NCBI GenBank assembly: GCA_044337015.1
Contig: JBIIOJ010000020.1
Coordinates: 1-22,128 of the forward strand
DNA from: UBA4655 sp044337015
GTDB lineage: Bacteria; Planctomycetota; Planctomycetia; Pirellulales; UBA1268
DNA length: 22,128 nt
Direction: 5' to 3'
Part shown: positions 7,272-13,301 of the stretch, piece by piece
How positions within the stretch are numbered: the stretch's first letter is position 1
Layout: each line of letters opens with the position of its first letter
The notes under the pieces: model-generated
What the model was told of the DNA's origin: nothing
What the model saw: the letters and a program-made list of their open reading frames with translations, nothing else
Databases searched by the model: none
Program-made: the position numbers and the translations under genes

Positions 7272-8639
7272 TACCGCGAGGGCGATCGTGGTGTAGATCA
7301 CGATGCCGACGATGTCGACGATCGCCGACACGAACGGGTTGCTCATGAGCGCGGGATCGAGGCCGACGGACCGGAAGAGCAGCGGCAGCACCGAGCCGAC
7401 GAGCGTTCCCATCATCACGACCGCCATGATCGTGACGGGAATCACGACGGCCTCGGCGGGGGAGGGCGCGTAGGCCATCGCCAGCAGGTAGCCCGGCACG
7501 GCCAGCAGCCCGCCGAGAAGCAGGCCGAGCGCCGCCTCCCGCCGGAGGATCTTCCGCCAATCGGAGAGCTTGCAGTCGCCCGTGGAGAGCGCCGTGATCA
7601 CGAGCGTCGCCGACTGGTTGCCGGAGTTGCCGCCGGTCGCGATCACGAGCGGGATGAAGGCGATCAGCCAGCCGTGCGCGAGCGGCGACTGCGAGAGCAC
7701 GAGCGCCGTGAGCATCGCGGTCGCGAAGAGGATCGTGAGCCACACTCCCCGCTTCCATGTCATCGACAGGACCGCGGCCTCCAGGTAGCTCTCGCCGAGC
7801 GGCGCGATGGCGGCGATTCGCTGTGCGTCGTCGGTCGCCTCCTGCCGGACGGCGTCGAGCACGTCGTCGTGCGTCACGATCCCGACGAGCCGGTTCTCGT
7901 CGTCCACCACCGGGATCGCGAGAAAGTCGAACCGGGCCAGCTTCTGCACGACCTGCTCGCTCGGCTCGTCCAGCCGCACCCGGATGACGTCGGTCTCCAT
8001 GAGGTCGGAGACGAGGGACGTCGGCCGCGCGAGGATGAGGTCACGCAGCGACACGAACCCCACGAGATGCCGCTCGCCGTCGAGAACGTAGATGTAGTAG
8101 ATCGACTCGCTGTCGGGGGCCTGCGACCGCAGCCTGGTGATCGCCTCGCCTGCCGTGATGTCGGCGGGGAGCGAGGCATACTCGGTCGTCATGAGGCCCC
8201 CGGCCGACCCCTCGTCGCAGGAGAGGAGCATCCGGATGTCGTGCCGCTCGGCCTTCGCGACCAAGGGCAGGATCTCCTCGACGAACGCCGGATCGAGTTC
8301 GCGGAGCAGGTCGTCGCGGTTGTCGGCCGCCATCGCCTCGAGGAGCCCGCCGAGGCGGTGCCGATCGGCCGAGGCGAAGAGTTCCACCTGCCGCGACATC
8401 GGGTAGTAAGGGAGGATCTCGGCCTGACGCTCGATCGGCACGCTCGAAAGGAGCTGCCAGATCTCCGGCGGATCGAGCCCCTCCGAAAACTCCGCCACCG
8501 TGGCGGGATGCAGCTCCTCGGCCACCTCCCGCAGGCCCTGCACGTCTCCTTCCGCGATCATCACTCGGATCTCGGGGAGCAGGATTGGATTGACGGCGGG
8601 CATAGGAGCGGTTGTACCCTCCGATGGTCGTTTTGGCAT
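7263..8639 (-). CDS. mgtE: Magnesium transporter/channel MgtE
   Basis: Mg2+-gated Mg2+ channel of the inner membrane; the cytoplasmic domains sense Mg2+ and close the pore. 458 residues in family order: MgtE N-terminal helical domain (about 20-135), paired CBS domains (about 140-265, with MTTEYASLP and the second CBS FLAIPVVDDENRLVGIV), a plug helix, then five TM segments (about 295-457). The family signature GGNSGNQ is at 336-342, and the pore Asp that binds Mg2+ in the Thermus protein corresponds to D428 in GLDPALMSNPF. The start is uncertain: the first ATG (8639) has no clear ribosome site, while the ATG at 8603 (Met13) has GGAGGG about 13 nt upstream and gives a more typical N-terminus. 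Divergent from the cytochrome gene at 8702. Confidence 0.95.
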   Translation of the reverse strand: MPKRPSEGTTAPMPAVNPILLPEIRVMIAEGDVQGLREVAEELHPATVAEFSEGLDPPEIWQLLSSVPIERQAEILPYYPMSRQVELFASADRHRLGGLLEAMAADNRDDLLRELDPAFVEEILPLVAKAERHDIRMLLSCDEGSAGGLMTTEYASLPADITAGEAITRLRSQAPDSESIYYIYVLDGERHLVGFVSLRDLILARPTSLVSDLMETDVIRVRLDEPSEQVVQKLARFDFLAIPVVDDENRLVGIVTHDDVLDAVRQEATDDAQRIAAIAPLGESYLEAAVLSMTWKRGVWLTILFATAMLTALVLSQSPLAHGWLIAFIPLVIATGGNSGNQSATLVITALSTGDCKLSDWRKILRREAALGLLLGGLLAVPGYLLAMAYAPSPAEAVVIPVTIMAVVMMGTLVGSVLPLLFRSVGLDPALMSNPFVSAIVDIVGIVIYTTIALAVLD

Positions 8640-8666
8640 CCCGCGGGTGGCGAAGGCTCGGCTTCG

Positions 8667-8695
8667 TTGTCGCCTCGCAAGGGGGGCGCTAGACT
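8667..8695 (+). promoter_or_regulatory. Candidate promoter giving a leaderless mRNA (dihaem cytochrome)
   Basis: TTGTCG (8667-8672), exactly 17 nt, then TAGACT (8690-8695). The ATG at 8702 begins six nucleotides after the -10 box, where transcription would normally start, so the message would have essentially no 5' leader. No Shine-Dalgarno could fit, which agrees with that. Confidence 0.5.
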
Positions 8696-8701
8696 GCGAT
8701 C

Positions 8702-10069
8702 ATGTCTTGCGTGCAGTCTTCCCGCGCCGGATCCCTTCTCGCGGCCCTCGTCGCGGCCGTCGCATTGCCTGCCTTCTCCGCGGACCGCGGCTGGGATCAC
8801 CTTCGCACGCGGGCATATCTGCCGCCCGATTTCGACGCGGAGGTGTTCGCGGCGCTCCCGACGGTCTGGGAGGAGCCGCTCGCCTCGCGGGCCGCCGCAG
8901 CCCCCCCCGAGGAACGCCGCCGCATGGCGATGGACCGCTACGGTCTCACGCCCGATCCCGGCGACCCGTCGAAGCCGCTGCAGTACGTCGTCGGCCCCGA
9001 CGGCTCCTGGACCATGAGCTGCCTCGCCTGCCACCAGGGGCAGGTCGCCGGCCGTGCGATCCCGGGATTGCCCAATTCCAACTACGCGCTCGAGACACTC
9101 ACCGAAGACGTCCGGCTCGTGAAGGTGAAGCAGCGGAAGCCGTTCGGGCACATGGACATGGGCTCGCTCCTCCTGCCGCTGGGCACGACCAACGGCACGT
9201 CCAACGCCGTCATGTTCGGCGTGGCCCTCATGCGACACCGCGACGCCGACCTCGCGATCGTGCACCGGCCGCCGAAGTTCGACATGGTCCACCACGACAT
9301 GGACGCCCCGCCATGGTGGCACTACGCGAAGAAGAAGCGGTTGTACGCCGACGGATTCGCGGCGAAAGGACACCGCATGCTCATGCAGTTTCTGCTCGTG
9401 AAGGAAAACGGGCCGGAGAAGTTCCGCGAGTGGGAGGACGAGTTTCGTGACATAGAGGCGTGGCTCATGCAGCTCCAGCCGCCGAAGTGGCCCGGCAGCA
9501 TCGATGCCTCGCTTGCAGAGCGGGGCAGGGGGGTGTTCGAGCGACACTGCGCCGACTGCCACGGCACATACTCCGATGCGGGCTCCGATGCGGGAGACAC
9601 CTACCCGGGCAGGATCGTCGCCATCAAAGAGATCGGCACCGACCGCGTGCGGTTCGACTCGCTCACGAGTGAGAACCGCCGCGACTTGAACGAAAGCTGG
9701 TTCGGCCGGGAGATCGCCGCCGCTTCCGGCATCGACGACCCGCCGGGCTACATCGCCCCACCGCTCGACGGCGTTTGGGCGACCGCCCCGTACTTCCACA
9801 ACGGCTCCGTGCCGACGCTCTGGCACGTGCTCCACCCGGGGAGCCGGCCGGTCGTCTGGAAGCGGTCGACGAGCGGCTACGACGAGCGGCGAGTCGGCCT
9901 CGAGGTCGAGGAACTCCCGGCGATGCCGTCCGGGAGGCTCCTGCCGGCGGAGCGACGGCGGCATTTTGACACGGCGAAGCCGGGCAAGGCCGCGGGCGGG
10001 CACGACTACCCCGACCTGCTTTCCGAGGAGGAGAAAACCGCCGTGCTCGAGTACCTCAAGACCCTCTAG
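8702..10069 (+). CDS. Secreted dihaem c-type cytochrome, RoxA-like
   Basis: 455 residues. An N-terminal signal peptide (hydrophobic about 10-24, likely cleavage after PAFSA at 27) sends it to the periplasm. Two haem-c motifs are visible: CLACH (107-111) within WTMSCLACHQGQ, and CADCH (283-287) within VFERHCADCHGTY, the latter opening a typical C-terminal cytochrome c domain. Between them is a His/Met/Trp-rich stretch (GHMDMGS, MVHHDMDAPPWWHY). The segment ATAPYFHNGSVPTL near 365 is typical of the dihaem peroxidase/RoxA superfamily. RoxA itself is a rubber oxygenase of about 680 residues; this protein is much shorter, so rubber cleavage is not implied. A role in peroxide reduction or electron transfer is equally possible. 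It stands alone between a divergent mgtE and thiC, with thiC apparently using its own promoter. Confidence 0.82.
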   Translation: MSCVQSSRAGSLLAALVAAVALPAFSADRGWDHLRTRAYLPPDFDAEVFAALPTVWEEPLASRAAAAPPEERRRMAMDRYGLTPDPGDPSKPLQYVVGPDGSWTMSCLACHQGQVAGRAIPGLPNSNYALETLTEDVRLVKVKQRKPFGHMDMGSLLLPLGTTNGTSNAVMFGVALMRHRDADLAIVHRPPKFDMVHHDMDAPPWWHYAKKKRLYADGFAAKGHRMLMQFLLVKENGPEKFREWEDEFRDIEAWLMQLQPPKWPGSIDASLAERGRGVFERHCADCHGTYSDAGSDAGDTYPGRIVAIKEIGTDRVRFDSLTSENRRDLNESWFGREIAAASGIDDPPGYIAPPLDGVWATAPYFHNGSVPTLWHVLHPGSRPVVWKRSTSGYDERRVGLEVEELPAMPSGRLLPAERRRHFDTAKPGKAAGGHDYPDLLSEEEKTAVLEYLKTL

Positions 10070-10074
10070 TCACC

Positions 10075-10083
10075 TGCTACACT
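10075..10083 (+). promoter_or_regulatory. Extended -10 candidate promoter for thiC
   Basis: TGCTACACT (extended TGn plus TACACT) with no convincing -35. The predicted start near 10090 gives a leader of about 24 nt containing AGGAG ahead of the ATG at 10114. The leader is too short for a TPP riboswitch. Confidence 0.38.
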
Positions 10084-10113
10084 GCGTCGATTCCACACCG
10101 CAGGAGAAAGCCG

Positions 10114-11454
10114 ATGACCCAGCTCGAAGCCGCCCGCAATGGCGACATCACCCCGGAAATGCGTCACATCGCCAACCGCGAGGACCTGCCGGAATCGGTG
10201 ATCCAGTCGGAGGTGGCCAAGGGCCGGATGGTGATCCCCGCCAACAAGGTGCACCTCACGAAGCGGCTCGAGCCGATGTGCATCGGGATCGCCTCGCTCA
10301 CGAAGATCAATGCCAACATCGGCAACTCGGCCGTGACGAGCGACGTCGAGGATGAGCTGCGGAAGCTCCACATGGCCGTCCACTACGGCGCCGACACGGT
10401 CATGGACCTCTCCACCGGCAAGGACATCGACGCGATCCGCCGTGCGATCATCGACGCCTCACCCGTGCCGATCGGCACGGTGCCGATCTACCAGATGCTC
10501 GAGGAACTCGGCGGTGACATCGAGGAGATGAAGCCGCAGCACTTCCTCGACATGTGCGAGAAGCAGGCGAGCCAGGGGGTGGACTACATGACCGTCCACG
10601 CCGGGCTCCTGCTGGAACACCTCGCCCTCACGACGAAGCGGATCACGGGCATCGTCAGCCGAGGCGGGTCGCTCATCGCGAAGTGGATGATGGCCCACCG
10701 CCAGCAGAACCCGCTCTACACCCACTTCGAGGACCTCTGCGACATCTTCCGGCAATACGACGTCACCTGGAGCCTCGGCGACGGCCTGCGGCCCGGCTCG
10801 ATCGCCGACGCCAGCGACGACGCCCAGTTCGCGGAGCTCCACGTCCTCGGCGAGTTGACGCGGCGGGCCTGGAAGAAGGGCTGCCAGGTCATGGTCGAGG
10901 GCCCCGGCCACGTTCCGATGGACCAGATCGACATGAACGTGAAGCGGCAGATGCAGGAGTGCGACGAGGCCCCCTTCTACGTGCTCGGGCCGCTCGTCAC
11001 CGACATCGCCCCCGGCTACGACCACATCACGAGCGCGATCGGCGCGGCCCTCGCCGGCTGGAGCGGCGCCGCGATGCTCTGCTACGTGACGCCGAAGGAG
11101 CATCTCGGCCTGCCCGACGCGGAGGACGTGCGGCAGGGGGTCATCGCCTACAAGATCGCGGCGCACGCAGCCGACCTCGCCCGCCACCGCAAGAACGCCA
11201 GGAATCGCGACGATGCGCTCTCGCGGGCCCGCTTCGCCTTCGACTGGAACGAGCAGTTCCGGCTCGCGCTCGACCCAGAGACCGCGAAGAAGTTCCACGA
11301 CGAGACGCTCCCGCAGGAGACCTTCAAAAGCGCCCACTTCTGCAGCATGTGCGGGCCGAAGTACTGCTCGATGAAGATCACGCAGGAAATCCGCGAAATG
11401 GCCGGCGAGCAGGCCGGGGAGGCGAGCGAGCCGGTCGCGATCCAACTGCCCTGA
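10114..11454 (+). CDS. thiC: Phosphomethylpyrimidine synthase (HMP-P synthase)
   Basis: Radical-SAM enzyme that rearranges aminoimidazole ribotide to 4-amino-5-hydroxymethyl-2-methylpyrimidine phosphate, the pyrimidine half of thiamin; cytoplasmic. The 446-residue chain is the short form, lacking the N-terminal domain of the roughly 600-residue enterobacterial and plant enzymes. The unusual C-terminal cluster motif CSMCGPKYC (410-418, CX2CX4C) binds the 4Fe-4S cluster. Other family stretches are visible: HYGADTVMDLSTG, TVHAGLLLEH, SRGGSLIAKWM, SLGDGLRPGSIADA and VEGPGHVPMDQI. The ATG at 10114 has AGGAG about 8 nt upstream. I see no other thiamin gene nearby and no TPP riboswitch in the 44-nt gap upstream. 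The gene converges on the DUF1080 gene across a 161-bp repeat-bearing gap. Confidence 0.96.
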   Translation: MTQLEAARNGDITPEMRHIANREDLPESVIQSEVAKGRMVIPANKVHLTKRLEPMCIGIASLTKINANIGNSAVTSDVEDELRKLHMAVHYGADTVMDLSTGKDIDAIRRAIIDASPVPIGTVPIYQMLEELGGDIEEMKPQHFLDMCEKQASQGVDYMTVHAGLLLEHLALTTKRITGIVSRGGSLIAKWMMAHRQQNPLYTHFEDLCDIFRQYDVTWSLGDGLRPGSIADASDDAQFAELHVLGELTRRAWKKGCQVMVEGPGHVPMDQIDMNVKRQMQECDEAPFYVLGPLVTDIAPGYDHITSAIGAALAGWSGAAMLCYVTPKEHLGLPDAEDVRQGVIAYKIAAHAADLARHRKNARNRDDALSRARFAFDWNEQFRLALDPETAKKFHDETLPQETFKSAHFCSMCGPKYCSMKITQEIREMAGEQAGEASEPVAIQLP

Positions 11455-11475
11455 TGCCCGAGCCGCTGCTTGTCG

Positions 11476-11496
11476 GTGCAGACTGGCAGTCTGCAC
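11476..11496 (+). repeat. Solo palindrome A of the REP-like family
   Basis: Perfect inverted repeat GTGCAGACTG-1 nt-CAGTCTGCAC, identical to the A stem of the composite just downstream. It is preceded by GTCG rather than GTAG and has no partner B, so it looks like a degraded or incomplete unit 12 nt upstream of the GTAG of the full one. Confidence 0.85.
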
Positions 11497-11504
11497 GGCT
11501 CCAT

Positions 11505-11564
11505 GTAGGTGCAGACTGGCAGTCTGCACCATGCCCGAACCGCAGAGTCCCACTCTGCGGCTAC
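11505..11564 (+). repeat. Composite double palindrome (REP/BIME-like), direct copy
   Basis: GTAG (11505-11508), palindrome A GTGCAGACTG-1 nt-CAGTCTGCAC (11509-11529), a 10-nt spacer, palindrome B CCGCAGAGT-3 nt-ACTCTGCGG (11540-11560), and CTAC (11561-11564). It lies between the convergent ends of thiC (11454) and the DUF1080 gene (11616). Read as protein in one frame, the A stem gives VGADWQSA, a peptide that will turn up in spurious small ORFs wherever the element occurs. Confidence 0.88.
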
Positions 11565-11601
11565 TGCTTGCCCTCGAAGCCCGAGGCGGGCTTGCGGTAG
11601 C
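11560..11601. terminator. Nested hairpin, possible bidirectional terminator for thiC and the DUF1080 gene
   Basis: GCTACTGC (11560-11567) pairs with GCGGTAGC (11594-11601) with one G-T mismatch; inside, AAGCCC (11577-11582) and GGGCTT (11588-11593) close a 5-nt loop. There is no long U tract, so intrinsic termination is uncertain. Confidence 0.35.
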
Positions 11602-11615
11602 ACCCAGGCCGGGAA

Positions 11616-12245
11616 TCAGAGCGGCTTCGCCCGCAGGTCGCGGAACTCGACCTTCATCACGAGCCCGGCGTGGATTTGGAGGCCGATCGGCCCGGCCTCG
11701 CGGTACTTGTCGCTCGTGTACCGCGACACCTGCTCGCCGTTGAGCCAGACGGTGAACGTGTCTCCCTTCGCCTCGATGCGGATCCGGTTCCACTCGCCGG
11801 GCTTCAGGACTTCCGTGGCTTTCAGGGCCCGCGCCTCCTCGGGGTACTTGCCTGTGTAGAACGAGCAGGTCATGTCCCGCTTGAGGCTCCGCGAGACGCC
11901 GATCTGAACCTGCAATTCCGGCTTGCGGACCATGATGCCGCTGTCGATCTCCCCCGTGAACCGGACCTCCCCCTCCACGATCACGTCGCCGTAGGCCTTC
12001 TCCGTGTAGAGCATCGACGCCTTTTGCCCGGCGTCGCTCTCGCCGACGATGCTCCCTTCCAACACCTTCCAGTAGGGCTCGCCGACGACCTTCCAGCCGG
12101 AGAGGTCCTTGCCGTTGAAGATCGTCGGCAGGTCGGCCGACGGCGGCATCTCGGCGACCGCGGAGAAGACCGGCAGTGTGGCGAAGGCGACCGTGAGGCC
12201 GAGGCGAACGACGAGAAACCGGACGAACGGGGGAAATGTGAGCAT
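11616..12245 (-). CDS. Secreted DUF1080 / 3-keto-disaccharide hydrolase domain protein
   Basis: 209 residues. A signal peptide (hydrophobic about 8-28, ending near VFSAVA) predicts export. The single domain starts with the family hallmark FNGKDLSGWKV and continues through EGEVRFTGEIDSGIMVR, GEWNRIRIEAKGDTFTVWLNGEQV and GPIGLQIHAG near the C-terminus, a concanavalin/LamG-like beta sandwich. The Pfam family is now named 3-keto-disaccharide hydrolase and is heavily expanded in planctomycetes, where members act on or bind polysaccharide-derived sugars. Activity of this member is not shown by sequence alone. GGAAGGA sits about 9 nt before the ATG at 12245, and an extended -10 (TGGTATCAT) lies about 56 nt upstream. 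It follows the DMT gene by 114 nt in the same direction and probably has its own promoter. Confidence 0.88.
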   Translation of the reverse strand: MLTFPPFVRFLVVRLGLTVAFATLPVFSAVAEMPPSADLPTIFNGKDLSGWKVVGEPYWKVLEGSIVGESDAGQKASMLYTEKAYGDVIVEGEVRFTGEIDSGIMVRKPELQVQIGVSRSLKRDMTCSFYTGKYPEEARALKATEVLKPGEWNRIRIEAKGDTFTVWLNGEQVSRYTSDKYREAGPIGLQIHAGLVMKVEFRDLRAKPL

Positions 12246-12300
12246 CGTTTATCCTTCCGGATGAGCCGCCGTGGCGGAATCGATGGGCGAATCGTCCGAC

Positions 12301-12309
12301 ATGATACCA
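12301..12309 (-). promoter_or_regulatory. Extended -10 candidate promoter for the DUF1080 gene
   Basis: On the minus strand, TGGTATCAT (12309-12301) is an extended -10 close to consensus. No good -35 is present at 16-18 nt spacing. A start near 12294 would give a leader of about 49 nt before the ATG at 12245. Confidence 0.38.
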
Positions 12310-12359
12310 GCAGCTCCGCAATCACGATCGCGCGGAGGAAAGCCCGGCCGGAGGGCCGT

Positions 12360-13292
12360 TCAGGCCACGTAGGCGGCGATCGCGGCGGTCATGAGCACGG
12401 CGGCAGTGAGGCGTCGCAGGAGCGTAACGCGGTCGACCTTCTCCTCGAGGTCGTGCCAGCCGAGGTGCGCGAGCAGGGCTCCGAGCACGACTGCCATGAT
12501 TCCGCGGGTCGAGAAGAGGACGTTGCCGAACACGGCGCCCACGAAACCAAAACAGGCGTAGAGGGCCACCATGCCCGCGAGCCACGCGAGGGAATACTGC
12601 GAGGCGGCGGCCCAGTCGCGGCGGTCGCGGGGCGTCGTCCACGAAAGGAGACAGGCGGCGACGACGCCGCAGAGCACGTACGTCGTGGCCATCGCGAAGC
12701 AGCCGGCATGCAATCTCGGGCTCCGCGACCACCAGCCCGTCCCGCCTGATTCGAACACGTCGATCAATCTCACGCTGAGGAGATCGCAGATCGCGAACAT
12801 CAGGCAGGCCGCGAGCACGCCCGCGAGGGCGGCTGGCGATGCCGCGGCCCCGCTGCGATCGAGCATCGCCGCCGCGGCCACGCTCGCCCCGACGGCGGCC
12901 CACTGCATCACGGAGAGGCGGTCACCCGGCAGGAGCGACACGATCGCGGCGAGCAGCACGATCTTGAGCCCCAGGAGCGGCGCGAGCCGCGAGGCGGGCA
13001 TCCGCCTGAGCGTCGCGAACACCATCGCCTGACCGGCGAGGTAGGTCGCCGCCGCGCCGAAGAGCGGAGGCAGCGACTCGGCCGCCGCCGGAAGGCTCTC
13101 GGGCCACAGGATCCACACAAGCGGCAGACAGGCCAGCCCCATCACGAAGTGCGCGAGCACGAGCAGCCGCTTGCTCCCGCCGGCGGCCCGATTGCCGTGG
13201 TGCCGCAGGACGAGATACGAAACCGCGGCTGCGGCCGCAGCCACGATGCCGGCGACGACACCGGCAAGATGACCATGCGAGGGGGAAGGCAT
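12360..13292 (-). CDS. DMT/EamA-type multi-spanning membrane protein
   Basis: 310 residues with about ten hydrophobic segments and short charged loops, starting at about residue 10 (VVAGIVAAAAAAVSYLVL). The arrangement of two halves of about five helices, and MVFATLRRMPASRLAPLLGLKIV in the middle of the first half, fit the drug/metabolite transporter (EamA) superfamily, which moves small metabolites across the inner membrane. I cannot name a substrate. The second half (from about 150) is less regular, with a hydrophilic insert around SGGTGWWSRSPRL. The ATG at 13292 lies 9 nt after the cysS stop on the same strand, so it is very likely co-transcribed with ispF-cysS. The strand upstream of the ATG reads GCCTTCCCCC on the plus strand side, leaving the ribosome site unclear. 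Confidence 0.7.
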   Translation of the reverse strand: MPSPSHGHLAGVVAGIVAAAAAAVSYLVLRHHGNRAAGGSKRLLVLAHFVMGLACLPLVWILWPESLPAAAESLPPLFGAAATYLAGQAMVFATLRRMPASRLAPLLGLKIVLLAAIVSLLPGDRLSVMQWAAVGASVAAAAMLDRSGAAASPAALAGVLAACLMFAICDLLSVRLIDVFESGGTGWWSRSPRLHAGCFAMATTYVLCGVVAACLLSWTTPRDRRDWAAASQYSLAWLAGMVALYACFGFVGAVFGNVLFSTRGIMAVVLGALLAHLGWHDLEEKVDRVTLLRRLTAAVLMTAAIAAYVA

Positions 13293-13301
13293 CGCCTGCG
13301 G

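Noticed and set aside
8702..10069. Rubber oxygenase (RoxA) function
   Set aside because: Length is about two-thirds of RoxA and the resemblance is to superfamily motifs only.
10070..10113. TPP riboswitch upstream of thiC
   Set aside because: The gap is only 44 nt, too short for the roughly 100-nt aptamer, and I see no CUGAGA-type core.
10459..12321. 620-codon minus-strand frame across thiC and the DUF1080 gene
   Set aside because: Arginine-rich, runs through the thiC coding strand and the repeat region, and conflicts with two well-supported genes.
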